Assembly (NCBI RefSeq): GCF_018343625.1
Contig: NZ_JAGYPG010000002.1
Location: 1,035,280 to 1,099,279 of the forward strand
Length of the DNA: 64,000 nt
Direction of reading: 5' to 3'
Source: Lederbergia citri
Lineage (GTDB): Bacteria > Bacillota > Bacilli > Bacillales > Bacillaceae_C
Position numbers and translations under genes: made by a program. Shown here piece by piece: positions 18,450-27,547 of the stretch (its first letter is position 1; each line of letters starts with the position of its first letter). The notes under the pieces were generated by a model. The model was given only the letters and a program-made list of their open reading frames with translations, did no database searches and was not told the DNA's origin.

Positions 18450-20165
18450 TTATACGAGCTGTCCACCCGTTTTACTATATTTTTGAATACCTTCTGCTGC
18501 TCTATAGGCGAGAGCACCTAATGTTCCAGTTGGATTATAACCGCTATTATGAGGGAATGAAGATGCTCCTACAACAAACACATTTTCAGCGTCCCACATT
18601 TGCGAATAGTTATTCACTGCTGAAATTACTGGATCAGCTCCCATGACAACCCCACCAACATTATGGGTTGTTTGATACGGAACAATGTTATAATCTTGCA
18701 GCGCCCCATAATTCATAATCGTATCTGCACCCATTTCTTTCATTACTTTATCGCTTTGCGTATTTAAATAATCATTTAATTTTCGATCTTGATCCGTGAA
18801 GTTATACGTCATGCGCAACAAAGGGACACCATACGCATCTTTAAAAGTTGGATCCAAATCAAGATAATTGTTCCGGTGAGGCATCGAAGCCGCTTCGTAC
18901 CATGCATCAATCGTTCTTGTATAATATTTAATTGATTTCTGTTTAAATTCTTTCCCCCATAATGGTGTTCCAGGTGGGACTGGATTACTTGCAATTGGCC
19001 GATATCCGGATTGGCTAACGACAAATGCTCCTCCATGAATAAAATCAAGATCACTATGGTCAAAATTATCACCGTTAAAATCGTCAACTACTTGACCAAG
19101 AGAACCTGCACCCATATAGGAATTAAAGCGTTCATTTTCAAAAAAGCCCGTTGTCCCAGGGTTAAGCTGATAACAGTAATTTTTCCCAATCACACCTGTA
19201 CCTGTTTTTTGGTCATATGGCTTTCCTAATTTAGAAACGAGTAAAAGTTTTGTGTTATTCAATACATAGCTCGTTAATACTACAACATCCGCTGGCTGAA
19301 TCACTTCTTCGCCTTTGACTGTGTCAATATACCTCACACCCGTTGCTTTTCCACCTTTATGGAGGATTTCAACAACATTTGCATGCGTCCGTATTTCAAA
19401 ATTCCCTGTTTTTGTTGCAGTTGGAATGACCGTCACATTAGGAGAAGACTTTGCTCCATATTCACAACCAAAGCGTTCACAAAATGCACAGTATTGACAA
19501 GCATTAAGCTTCTCACCATCGGGATTTGTATAGGCCACCGATAAATTTGCGGATGGCATAGAAAAAGGATGAAGGTTTAATTTTTTTGCCGCTTCCTTAA
19601 ACTTATTTGTCATAACTGTATTTTTCATCGGTGGAGTTGGATAGTCGCTGCTTCTTTTACCGCCTAAAGGATTAGGCTCACCAGAAATACCGCACGTTTT
19701 TTCAAATTTATCGTAATAAGGCTCGAGCTCGTCATACGTAATGCCCCAGTCCTGGATTAAATAACCGTCTTTGATTTTTTTCGGACCGTACTTCTCAATT
19801 GTTTTCGTTTTTAGTTCAAAATCATATGGGAGAAAGCGAAACGTATGTCCATTCCAATGAACCCCTGCCCCGCCCACTCCGGAACCAAGTAAAAAAGATC
19901 CAAGTTGCCTCATCGGCAATGCCCGTTGATCAAGTTTATTTCGAAACGTGATTGTCTCTTTTGACACATCTTGCATTAGATCGTAACGAATGGCATAACG
20001 TAGTTCATCATGGACCATTGAATAATCCACAGTATCTCGATTACCGCCGCCTCTTTCTAATCCAACAACTTTTAAACCGTTTTTTGCACATTCGGCTGCA
20101 ATTATCCCCCCGGCCCAACCAACTCCAACTGTGACAACATCTGTTTTCGGTAGAGTTTTAGCCAC
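18450..20165 (-). CDS. GMC oxidoreductase, gluconate 2-dehydrogenase-like flavoprotein subunit
   Basis: About 571 residues. The FAD-binding loop near residue 12 reads VGWAGG; the GMC C-terminal domain ends with HNSGYNPTGTLGALAYRAAEGI-like sequence containing the catalytic His/Asn region. NACQYCAFCERFGC near residue 225 is a Cys cluster of the kind that holds an Fe-S centre in membrane gluconate/glucose dehydrogenases. It has no signal peptide and is likely carried out folded with its Tat-signal partner (subunit 3). GTG 20165 is favoured as start (AAGGAAG upstream); ATG 20183 is in frame but has no ribosome site. No cytochrome c subunit gene is nearby, so the electron acceptor is open. Confidence 0.88.
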   Translation of the reverse strand: MAKTLPKTDVVTVGVGWAGGIIAAECAKNGLKVVGLERGGGNRDTVDYSMVHDELRYAIRYDLMQDVSKETITFRNKLDQRALPMRQLGSFLLGSGVGGAGVHWNGHTFRFLPYDFELKTKTIEKYGPKKIKDGYLIQDWGITYDELEPYYDKFEKTCGISGEPNPLGGKRSSDYPTPPMKNTVMTNKFKEAAKKLNLHPFSMPSANLSVAYTNPDGEKLNACQYCAFCERFGCEYGAKSSPNVTVIPTATKTGNFEIRTHANVVEILHKGGKATGVRYIDTVKGEEVIQPADVVVLTSYVLNNTKLLLVSKLGKPYDQKTGTGVIGKNYCYQLNPGTTGFFENERFNSYMGAGSLGQVVDDFNGDNFDHSDLDFIHGGAFVVSQSGYRPIASNPVPPGTPLWGKEFKQKSIKYYTRTIDAWYEAASMPHRNNYLDLDPTFKDAYGVPLLRMTYNFTDQDRKLNDYLNTQSDKVMKEMGADTIMNYGALQDYNIVPYQTTHNVGGVVMGADPVISAVNNYSQMWDAENVFVVGASSFPHNSGYNPTGTLGALAYRAAEGIQKYSKTGGQLV

Positions 20166-20203
20166 TTTATTCTTCCTTTCCATCTGAATTTACTGTTGTT
20201 GTA

Positions 20204-20974
20204 TTATTTTCCGTGCGAAGGCATGTGGGCGTGGAGACTGACTGGTTCAATGACCAAAAAGTCTGTTGCCTCAATTTTGTCTAAATAACTCATTTGGTTG
20301 CCTGGGAAGTTCTTCATCTTCCATCCAGCCATATCACGATTTCCCCCGTAAAGAGGATCTGCATAGACACCTTCCAAAACCGCCATTCGAAGCAATGTAA
20401 AGAAATCTTTGGAAGTGACTCCTTCCATAGGCACATCACCTTTTTCAAATGCCCCTAACACTTCATCTTGTTGTTCTTCTGATAGTTCCGTAAATCGTTT
20501 ATTATATTTTTTTTGACTGTATTCTTGGATTTTACCAATGCCTTGACTAAAGATTTCATTTCTTCTTAAATGGGATTGAAAGCCTTGTGTTTCAAGTCCG
20601 GGATAAAAAGGGCCCATCATATAATCACGTGCATTATGCCCCCAAGCTCCAGCTAACTGATGATCGATATAATAAGGAACATCTAAATCGATAGCACCCG
20701 GACCAAGATCATCTGCTGGAAATATTCGTTCTGATGCTTGGGAAAGAACATTAAATTCCTCAGGATTTGAAAAGTACATCATAGCTTGTGTAAAACGTTC
20801 AACTTCCCCATTTTCCGTAGGAGTTGCACCTTGATTGTTATTATTCGGCTTCAGCACTTGCTGAGTAATCAATCCACCCAATACTCCACCACCAATAACT
20901 CCACCAGCAACATAGCTCCCTTTACGGATGAATTCCCGACGGGTCATTTGTTTATTGTCTTTTTGTTCACTCAT
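20204..20974 (-). CDS. Gluconate 2-dehydrogenase subunit 3 family protein with Tat signal
   Basis: 256 residues. The N-terminus has a twin-arginine signal, TRREFIRKGSYVAGG, followed by a Gly-rich hydrophobic stretch to about residue 35. The remainder matches the small gamma subunit of gluconate 2-dehydrogenase complexes, which escorts the flavoprotein across the membrane. The start is set by AAAGGAG 7 nt before the ATG. It is the first gene of the unit with the GMC protein, tatA and tatC; the flavoprotein gene begins 38 bp downstream. Confidence 0.88.
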   Translation of the reverse strand: MSEQKDNKQMTRREFIRKGSYVAGGVIGGGVLGGLITQQVLKPNNNNQGATPTENGEVERFTQAMMYFSNPEEFNVLSQASERIFPADDLGPGAIDLDVPYYIDHQLAGAWGHNARDYMMGPFYPGLETQGFQSHLRRNEIFSQGIGKIQEYSQKKYNKRFTELSEEQQDEVLGAFEKGDVPMEGVTSKDFFTLLRMAVLEGVYADPLYGGNRDMAGWKMKNFPGNQMSYLDKIEATDFLVIEPVSLHAHMPSHGK

Positions 20975-21176
20975 GTCATAACTCCTTTCCCTAAAATGTT
21001 GATGTTATTATTTACAAAAGAAGGAATTATACACACATTTAGGGACAAAAAAGAAAAGGAGGAAAAACACTTCGGAGAAGGCAAAAAATCTTTACGAACA
21101 AATAGAGAAATCCCGAACAAACTTAAAGTCGTAACCAGAAATAAAGACACAATGGCTTAAAAAATGTGTTTTTTCA

Positions 21177-21214
21177 CAAAAAAAAGAACCCTACTTTTCT
21201 AAAAGTAAGGCTCT
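21177..21214 (-). terminator. Terminator of the Na/Pi cotransporter gene
   Basis: Minus-strand hairpin of about 14 bp (AGAGCCTTACTTTT with AAAAGTAGGGTTCT) with a short loop followed by TTTTTTT, 11 bp after the stop. Confidence 0.9.
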
Positions 21215-21224
21215 TTCATCAATA

Positions 21225-22847
21225 TTACACTTCGCTAATAACCCCATCCGCAATATTTACGGCATGGTCTCCGATTCTTTCTAAATTACTGACAATATCT
21301 ACATAGACAATTCCAGCTGTTCCCGTACATTGATTTTCATTTAAGCGTTTAATGTGTTTTTTGCGAAGATCGCGTTCCATACTATCAATGATTTTTTCCT
21401 TCTCAAGAACAGCTTTTGCTTGTTCGATATCATTGGTTTCTAATGCTAATACAGCTTGTCTTAGAGTAGAAACGGTTAACTCAAACATTTCATCCAAATC
21501 TTCTAATGCTGATTCAGAAAATACCACTTTATTTTTTATTTGGCTATCAACTAATTCCATAAGATTTTCTATGTGATCACCAATTCGCTCAAGATTAATG
21601 ACGGTATTCATAAGTGTATGGTGTGTGTGTAAATCTTGATCAGTGAGCGAGTGATAGGATATTTGAATTAAATATTCTGTTATTGTTTTATCTAAATTGT
21701 TTAGGGCATCTTCAATTTGTGGCAAAAGCTCTCTTTGTTTCTTACCCTGTGTTTTAAAGTACTGACCTACCTCTTCCATTCCTTTATCTGCCAGTTCAGC
21801 CATGCGAAGAACTTCTTTTTTCCCTTGACCGAGTGCGATAGAAGGAGATTGACGAATAAATTGTTCACCTAAATGAACGGCTTTATATTCGATAGAAGTA
21901 TCTTCGCCTGGGACTAATTTAATTACAATCCATGCAAGAACCGCTATGAATGGGAATTGAATAATTGTATTTGTCACGTTAAAAGTCCCATGAGCAAATG
22001 CAATCGTCATTTTTGGATTTAAATCAAATGTTGCTTGGAAAAATTCAATTAAATGTGTAAATGGTATGAACAAAATTAAAACAAGTATCGTTCCTATTAT
22101 ATTAAAAAGCACATGTGTTAACGCAGCCCTTCTTGCAGCAATAGAAGCACCAATGGAAGCTAAAACTGCAGTAATCGTTGTACCGATATTATCTCCAAAC
22201 AAAATAGGCAACGCTGCATTCAAATCTATAGCACCTTGGTCATACAATGTTTGCAGCAACGCTATGGAAGCTGAGGAACTTTGGATGATGACAGTGAATA
22301 GTGTACCAACTCCTACACCTAGAAGCGGATGATCACTTAAATTAACCATCATATCCATAAAAACTTGTGCACTGCGGAGAGGCTTCATCGCATCTCCCAT
22401 CAAGCTAAGCCCAAAGAATAGTGCTCCAAAGCCAAAAAATACTTGTCCAATATTGTTCACTTTATGATTTTTAAAGAAGAAAATCAAGAATGTACCAAAA
22501 GCAAGAATAGGTAGCGAGTATTCGGAAACATTAATCCCGATAATAAATGCTGTGACAGTAGTTCCAATATTGGCACCCATAATGACGCCAATGGCTTGTC
22601 TTAATGTCATAAAGCCGGCCGTTACAAGTCCAATCGTCAAAACGGTTGTCGCTGAACTAGATTGTATTAATACCGTTACGACTATACCGGTTAAAACTCC
22701 CATGATCGGTCTCGTAGTAAAACGGTCAAGCAGTTCTCTCAACCCATCTCCAGCAACCTTTTGAAGGCCATCCCCCATTGACTTAATTCCATAAAGGAAT
22801 ATACCTAGTCCTCCAAAAAACAGAAAAAGTAATGATTGCAAATCCAT
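21225..22847 (-). CDS. Na+/phosphate cotransporter family protein with PhoU-like C-terminus
   Basis: 540 residues. Two Na/Pi repeats with the diagnostic QSSSATT (near residue 62) and QSSSAS (near 188) motifs lie in a membrane part of about eight segments. A cytosolic PhoU-like helical domain fills residues about 340-540 (NLERIGDHIENL and NLERIGDHAVNI). Homologues import phosphate with sodium or control phosphate leakage (NptA/YjbB type). Single gene, own terminator. I see no Pho box upstream. Confidence 0.92.
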   Translation of the reverse strand: MDLQSLLFLFFGGLGIFLYGIKSMGDGLQKVAGDGLRELLDRFTTRPIMGVLTGIVVTVLIQSSSATTVLTIGLVTAGFMTLRQAIGVIMGANIGTTVTAFIIGINVSEYSLPILAFGTFLIFFFKNHKVNNIGQVFFGFGALFFGLSLMGDAMKPLRSAQVFMDMMVNLSDHPLLGVGVGTLFTVIIQSSSASIALLQTLYDQGAIDLNAALPILFGDNIGTTITAVLASIGASIAARRAALTHVLFNIIGTILVLILFIPFTHLIEFFQATFDLNPKMTIAFAHGTFNVTNTIIQFPFIAVLAWIVIKLVPGEDTSIEYKAVHLGEQFIRQSPSIALGQGKKEVLRMAELADKGMEEVGQYFKTQGKKQRELLPQIEDALNNLDKTITEYLIQISYHSLTDQDLHTHHTLMNTVINLERIGDHIENLMELVDSQIKNKVVFSESALEDLDEMFELTVSTLRQAVLALETNDIEQAKAVLEKEKIIDSMERDLRKKHIKRLNENQCTGTAGIVYVDIVSNLERIGDHAVNIADGVISEV

Positions 22848-23110
22848 GTCTTCTCCCCTAAGTATTATTATTCGACATACTTCTACCCCACAATCTTAAT
22901 GAAGAAATGATTAAAAGTACATTAAGGAATTGTAAAGATTATGTAAAGGTGAATTTACAATTCAAAAGCTGATGATTGGACTGTATAAAGGAATAAGCCT
23001 ATCATTTAATTAAACAAATAGGTACTAACTTTTTGGATCTCTTTAACATTTCATGCAGCGATTTCAACAATAACAATACATAAATTAAAAGTAATTAAAG
23101 GAGTGAAATA

Positions 23111-24124
23111 ATGACTAGCAAATCTAAATTGTTTAATAATATTCCCTTATCCGTTCTTGATTTAGCTCCTATCACAAAAGAAAGCAATGCAGGACAGTCA
23201 TTTAAAAACAGCGTAGAATTAGCTCGTCTCGTAGAAACCCTAGGATTTAATCGTTATTGGCTGGCTGAGCATCACAATATGCCAGGTATCGCTAGCTCCG
23301 CAACCTCAATTCTCATCGGCCATATTGCAAGTGCTACTAAGAGAATCCGTGTTGGGGCAGGCGGTATTATGCTGCCTAATCATGCAACACTTGTCATTGC
23401 AGAACAGTTTGGAACGTTGGAATCCTTATACCCTGGGAGAATTGATCTTGGCCTTGGACGTGCTCCTGGTAGCGATCAGGCAACTGCTTATGCTCTAAGA
23501 CGTTCATTAGGTAGAGGAGCGGAGGAATTCCCACAGCAGGTAGAGGAATTGCAAACGTATTTTGAATATAACCCTGAAGCCAGAGTTCGAGCTATTCCTG
23601 GTGAAGGATTGAATATTCCAATTTGGCTTTTAGGTTCTAGTGGATTTAGTGCACAGCTAGCAGCCCAAAAAGGCTTGCCGTTTTCTTTCGCAAGTCATTT
23701 TGCACCTGATTATCTTTTACAGGCATTAAAGCTATACCGTGAAAACTTCAAACCTTCAGCTGCACTTAAGAAGCCTTATGCCATGCTGGGGATAAATATT
23801 ATTGCGGCTGATACTGATGAAAAGGCTATGTGGCTTTCGACTTCACAGCAGCAACAGTTTTTAAGCTTGATTAGAAATCGTCCTACTCAACTCCAACCAC
23901 CTGTTGAAAATATGGACGAAGTCATGTCACCAATTGAACGAGTTCATATTGAAAAAACACTTGATCCTCGTTCTACTTTCGTTGGCAGTTATGAAACAGT
24001 GAAGCCAAAACTAGAATCCTTTATTCAAGAAACGGAAGCAGACGAAATTATTATTAATTCGCAGATCTATTATCAGGAAGATCGATTGCGCTCTTATGAA
24101 ATCGTTGCTGAAATGACGAATTAA
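23111..24124 (+). CDS. LLM-class flavin-dependent oxidoreductase
   Basis: 337 residues of the bacterial luciferase-like monooxygenase superfamily, the stand-alone group annotated as 'alkane 1-monooxygenase-like' or YwcH/Yce[16 protein letters not shown] near residue 55 and [12 protein letters not shown] near 115 are typical. Such enzymes use reduced FMN supplied by a separate reductase; the substrate is unknown. RBS AAAGGAG precedes the ATG. Bioluminescence is not implied. It is followed by a hairpin region shared with the PAP2 gene. Confidence 0.88.
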   Translation: MTSKSKLFNNIPLSVLDLAPITKESNAGQSFKNSVELARLVETLGFNRYWLAEHHNMPGIASSATSILIGHIASATKRIRVGAGGIMLPNHATLVIAEQFGTLESLYPGRIDLGLGRAPGSDQATAYALRRSLGRGAEEFPQQVEELQTYFEYNPEARVRAIPGEGLNIPIWLLGSSGFSAQLAAQKGLPFSFASHFAPDYLLQALKLYRENFKPSAALKKPYAMLGINIIAADTDEKAMWLSTSQQQQFLSLIRNRPTQLQPPVENMDEVMSPIERVHIEKTLDPRSTFVGSYETVKPKLESFIQETEADEIIINSQIYYQEDRLRSYEIVAEMTN

Positions 24125-24204
24125 GGCTCCCCCGTTTTGGATATAATTGACACGGTGTATAGGAAAAATATAAAGTGTTAATGACTATCCAGAACGGAGG
24201 CTTA
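24122..24204 (+). promoter_or_regulatory. Long inverted repeat enclosing the PAP2 gene promoter and its ribosome binding site
   Basis: The sequence just after the oxidoreductase stop (TAAGGCTCCCCCGTTTTGGA...) is complementary to TATCCAGAACGGAGGCTTA before the PAP2 start, with 12 continuous near-perfect pairs. The 3' arm holds the GGAGG of the PAP2 gene. Read-through RNA would hide this site; RNA from the internal promoter would not contain the 5' arm. Confidence 0.55.
24147..24174 (+). promoter_or_regulatory. SigA-type promoter for the PAP2 gene
   Basis: TTGACA, 16-bp spacer, TATAAA. Transcription would start about 28 bp before the coding region. It is the best sigma-A match I noticed in the window. 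Confidence 0.75.
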
Positions 24205-24208
24205 TTTT

Positions 24209-24838
24209 GTGACAAAAAAGACTTTTTTCATCATTTGCCTACTTTTATTTTTTGGACTTGCCTTTTCATATGACTTGAAATTCTTTAGAAACATTGACAT
24301 CAACACACTTGAGTTTTTTGAAGGAATTAGAACCAAGTTTTTAAATAGGTTCTTTTACTTTTTTACAGAGCTGGGATCTAAAAATTTTATCATCCCAATT
24401 TCGGTCGTCGCATTAATTTTCCTCGCAGTTAAGAAAAAATATTTTGAAGCTTCGTTTTTAATGTTGGCATTCTTAGGGGAGGTTGGGTTAAACCATTTAT
24501 TAAAAGGATGGATTCATCGTGAGCGACCTTCTCTTAATCCATTGATTCATGAAAGTGGATTTAGCTTTCCGAGTGGACATTCCATGGGGGCAATAGTAGT
24601 TTTTGGATTCTTTTTTTACTTATTTATTCATATTTTGAAAATGGGTCAAAAATATCGTTACGTATGGCTTACAGCCACAATTGTGCTCGTACTTTTTATT
24701 GCGATGAGTAGAGCATATTTAGGAGTCCATTACCCAACTGATATCATAGCTGGGCTAAGTGCCGGATACGTATATTTATACATTATTATTCTTCTTTACC
24801 ACCTTTCATCTAAAAGAAGGCCGCATTCTACCAAGTAG
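24209..24838 (+). CDS. PAP2-family membrane phosphatase
   Basis: 209 residues, about six membrane segments. The three acid phosphatase motifs are present: K-x6-RP (KGWIHRERP, near residue 105), PSGH (near 123) and SRAYLGVHYPTD (near 172). Enzymes of this kind dephosphorylate undecaprenyl pyrophosphate or phosphatidylglycerophosphate outside the membrane; the exact lipid is unknown. Starts with GTG, GGAGG 8 nt upstream. Confidence 0.9.
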   Translation: MTKKTFFIICLLLFFGLAFSYDLKFFRNIDINTLEFFEGIRTKFLNRFFYFFTELGSKNFIIPISVVALIFLAVKKKYFEASFLMLAFLGEVGLNHLLKGWIHRERPSLNPLIHESGFSFPSGHSMGAIVVFGFFFYLFIHILKMGQKYRYVWLTATIVLVLFIAMSRAYLGVHYPTDIIAGLSAGYVYLYIIILLYHLSSKRRPHSTK

Positions 24839-24848
24839 AGAGCGGCCT
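24818..24848 (-). terminator. Terminator between the convergent PAP2 and nagA genes
   Basis: AGGCCGC...CTAC / GTAG...GCGGCCT hairpin with a U-rich tail on the minus strand (TTCTTTTAG). It overlaps the end of the PAP2 coding region and serves nagA chiefly. Confidence 0.65.
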
Positions 24849-24854
24849 ATAATC

Positions 24855-26000
24855 TTATACTAATTTCCCTTCAATCATTGTCCATAAAACGTTGAAGTCA
24901 GTATTAAGAAGGACAAGGTCTGCGTCCATTTGCGGGGCAATCCTTCCTTTGTTTTGCAATCCTAAAATATCGGCAGGAGTCGTAGCGGCCATATAAACGG
25001 CATCTTGTAATGAAATACCACTTTCCACTGTTTTCAGCAACGCTTCATTCATAGTAACGGTACTCGAAGCGAGTGTGCCATCCGCTAGTCGCGCTTCTCC
25101 GTTTGCCACAGTCACTTTATGACCGCCAAATTCATACACTCCATCCCCCATATTCATCGCTTGCAGAGCGTCTGTAATTAAGACAACCCCTTCTGGACCT
25201 TTAATGCGATGCATAAGGCGAACGATGGCTGGATGAAGATGAACGTGATCGACAATCGCTTGCAGACTAACATGTTCTTCTTCAAAAGCGGCTACAACAA
25301 GGCCTGGGTCGCGATGATGGATAGGACGCATCCCATTAAAGCAATGAGTAACATGGCTTGCTCCTTTTGAAAAAGCTTCTTTTGCTTCTTCATATGTTGC
25401 ATCGGAATGAGCAACCGCTACAATGATTCCCTTCTCTTTAAGATACTCTACCATTTCAATCCCGCCAGGCAGTTCTGGTGCAACTGTCACCATTTTAACG
25501 AGGTCTCCAGCTTCAGATAAAATGTCTTTCATTTCCTCTAAGTTTGGATGACGCAAATACAATTCATTTTGCATACCTTTTCGTTTTACATTTAAATATG
25601 GACCTTCCAAATGAATACCGGCAATCTTCGCACCTTGTTCCGAACCAATCACATTTTTAACATTTTGAATCATAAGCATGAGGTCCTCGATGGAAGATGA
25701 AACCGATGTGACAAGAAAAGATGTACATCCTGTTGAAGCACATGTTTTTGATACTTCTAAAATACTTTCTTCCGTTCCATCCATCATATCAAATCCATTG
25801 GCGCCATGAATATGAACGTCAATCATGCCGGGGATTAATAAATGATCATTTGCGTCGATTACTTCGTATCCTTTAGGAATCTCAGGTAAGATGCTATGTT
25901 CCACTACTTGAATTTTTCCATCTTCAATCCATACCGCGGATGATTGGGCAATATCATTAGATGTCGCAACTCTCGCATTAATAATGACTTTATTGTTCAT
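24855..26000 (-). CDS. nagA: N-acetylglucosamine-6-phosphate deacetylase
   Basis: 381 residues, normal for NagA. Metal and substrate motifs: DVHIHGANGFD near residue 60, HLEGPY near 130, AHSDATYEEA near 195, HCFNGMRPIHHR near 215, and catalytic Asp in LITDAL near 270. It converts GlcNAc-6-P to GlcN-6-P in the cytosol. Start ATG 26000 has GGAG 6 nt upstream; the TTG at 26015 is inside the ribosome site region. Not joined to nagB here; instead it lies 46 bp after the asparaginase gene. It could take over the product of the GlcNAc kinase encoded at 1.3-2.3 kb. Confidence 0.93.
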   Translation of the reverse strand: MNNKVIINARVATSNDIAQSSAVWIEDGKIQVVEHSILPEIPKGYEVIDANDHLLIPGMIDVHIHGANGFDMMDGTEESILEVSKTCASTGCTSFLVTSVSSSIEDLMLMIQNVKNVIGSEQGAKIAGIHLEGPYLNVKRKGMQNELYLRHPNLEEMKDILSEAGDLVKMVTVAPELPGGIEMVEYLKEKGIIVAVAHSDATYEEAKEAFSKGASHVTHCFNGMRPIHHRDPGLVVAAFEEEHVSLQAIVDHVHLHPAIVRLMHRIKGPEGVVLITDALQAMNMGDGVYEFGGHKVTVANGEARLADGTLASSTVTMNEALLKTVESGISLQDAVYMAATTPADILGLQNKGRIAPQMDADLVLLNTDFNVLWTMIEGKLV

Positions 26001-26046
26001 CCTTATCTCCCCCAATTTTTCAAAAAAACTTCTATGTTTTTAGCTC

Positions 26047-27048
26047 TTATAAAGAAAATTTTTCCCTTACTTCTCCCACAACGATTCCTGCATCATTTTT
26101 TATAATCGCTGGTCTAATTTTACGAAGAGAATTGATGGTTTGTTGATTACTGTAGCCGATTTGTTCTAGAATCGAAGCTAAAACATTCGGCCATACATCT
26201 TCGGAGCCACTCAAAACTTTTAAAGCAAAACCTCTTCTTTCTTTTTTCAAGCCGAAGCAATAGACGCCTTGGGCTCCACCTTTAGCTACAATATTTTCGT
26301 CTCTAAGTAAAGCTGAGCAGACAAAATCTTCAGATGCTACGATATTCGGATGGAGATTCATGACGTTCGTCATTTTTTTTACAGCATTTCGCATGTCTTC
26401 ATCTGCAATTAAATCTGGACAAGCTAATTTTAAGTACGCGATTGCCATATTTTTAAGTGGGATGGCAAAAACAGGCACGCCACATCCATCAATCCCCATT
26501 TTGATATTGGACTGGGGAACTTCTGACAGCTCTGAAAGAATGCTTAATATTTTCTGCTGAAGAGGATGATTTTCTTCCCAATAGCCTTCTACAGGAAAAC
26601 CGAGCTCACGACACATCGTCACAAATCCCAAGTGCTTTCCAGCACAGTTGTGGTACAATCTTCTTTTACTTTTTTGCTCCCTAATCATCGTTTCTTTAGG
26701 AGCAGCATTTAATGGATAAGAAGCCGGGCAAAAAAGTTCTTCTTCCTTAGCCGGAAGCTTCTGTAATAATGATTCTAAAGCCGAGATATGATAGGCTTCC
26801 CCACGCTGTGAGGCAGTAAATAAAGCGGCTTCCTCATCAGTAATATTGTATTTTGAAATAATATTTGATAAAAATATCGGGATAGCTTGAATAGGCTTGG
26901 CTGCAGAGCGAAAATAAACATATTGCTCTTCATCTCCAACTTGATAAATGGTTTGCAACTGATCATTAACACCGCAAATAATTCCACTATGGATATTTTC
27001 AACTAAACCGTTTCTTGTTTCTTCAATTAACACTTCATATTGCATCAT
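26047..27048 (-). CDS. Asparaginase (AnsA-II/Pfam asparaginase_II type)
   Basis: 333 residues of the family that includes Rhizobium asparaginase II, not the classic type I/II fold of E. coli. Typical segments are RSAAKPIQAIP near residue 47, HNCAGKHLGFV near 133 and DGCGVPVFAIPL near 190. No signal peptide. It is expected to hydrolyse asparagine to aspartate in the cytosol, though some members have untested activity. ATG 27048 or the next ATG, with AAAGGAAG upstream. Probably cotranscribed with nagA. Confidence 0.8.
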   Translation of the reverse strand: MMQYEVLIEETRNGLVENIHSGIICGVNDQLQTIYQVGDEEQYVYFRSAAKPIQAIPIFLSNIISKYNITDEEAALFTASQRGEAYHISALESLLQKLPAKEEELFCPASYPLNAAPKETMIREQKSKRRLYHNCAGKHLGFVTMCRELGFPVEGYWEENHPLQQKILSILSELSEVPQSNIKMGIDGCGVPVFAIPLKNMAIAYLKLACPDLIADEDMRNAVKKMTNVMNLHPNIVASEDFVCSALLRDENIVAKGGAQGVYCFGLKKERRGFALKVLSGSEDVWPNVLASILEQIGYSNQQTINSLRKIRPAIIKNDAGIVVGEVREKFSL

Positions 27049-27199
27049 AATGACTTCCTTTCAGTATAATGAAGCGATTCCAATTTTTATTTTACTATAT
27101 CATCATGTAGTTTACGATTTTACAATTACATAAATTCTAATTTTCGGGGGAACTTATGGGAGCATGTGCTTTAAAGTTTGATCATATGGAGGCTTATAA

Positions 27200-27325
27200 A
27201 TGGGTAAAAATTCTTCAAATTCGCATGAAAAACAATCTAATCAGCCAAAGCCGCTAAGCGGATCTCACAAGGTCAAAAATAAAAATCATACTAGGCAAAA
27301 TAAAGCTGGCGGACATGATATGTAA
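27200..27325 (+). CDS. sspP: Small acid-soluble spore protein P
   Basis: 41 residues, not in a long frame. The segment KPLSGSHKVKNKNHTRQ and the C-terminal HDM closely match SspP (CotL) of B. subtilis, a minor spore-core protein made in the forespore. The N-terminus is a little shorter than in B. subtilis. GGAGG lies 7 nt before the ATG. A strong terminator follows. This gene shows that the organism belongs to the endospore formers. A forespore promoter could not be assigned with confidence. Confidence 0.9.
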   Translation: MGKNSSNSHEKQSNQPKPLSGSHKVKNKNHTRQNKAGGHDM

Positions 27326-27332
27326 GAAGCTA

Positions 27333-27363
27333 AAAGCCATGATCTAGTGGAGATCATGGCTTT
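27333..27363. terminator. Bidirectional terminator between sspP and the ECF sigma operon
   Basis: Perfect 13-bp stem AAAGCCATGATCT / AGATCATGGCTTT with a 5-nt loop. Tails are T-rich in both directions but short. It ends sspP on the plus strand and the 55-residue protein gene on the minus strand. Confidence 0.8.
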
Positions 27364-27367
27364 CCCT

Positions 27368-27535
27368 TTATTTTGTTGACATGATTGGCGTCGGTTTTTT
27401 TAAAGGTTTGCTAGTAGTTAAAGAGGGCTCATTTGAAATTGATGCTTTTTTCTTTTGCAACAATCTTTGCTTTTCCGATTCTTTTTGAAGCTCATAAATT
27501 CTATGCTTAACTTCGGTTTCTAAGAAAAAGAACAT
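27368..27535 (-). CDS. Small basic coiled protein, unknown, third gene of the ECF sigma operon
   Basis: 55 residues: hydrophobic start MFFFLETEVKHRIYELQKE, a Lys/Gln-rich helix (about 10-31), then a Ser/Thr/Pro-rich tail. GGAGG stands 8 nt before the ATG, and the gene begins 12 bp after the repeat-protein gene, so it is a real small gene rather than a chance frame. I recognise no family. It might be a peptide partner of the repeat protein or sigma factor (speculative). Confidence 0.7.
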   Translation of the reverse strand: MFFFLETEVKHRIYELQKESEKQRLLQKKKASISNEPSLTTSKPLKKPTPIMSTK

Positions 27536-27547
27536 TTTTTTATCCTC

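Noticed and set aside
23111..24124. Bacterial luciferase
   Set aside because: It belongs to the broad LLM flavin oxidoreductase family; there are no luxCDABE-type neighbours.
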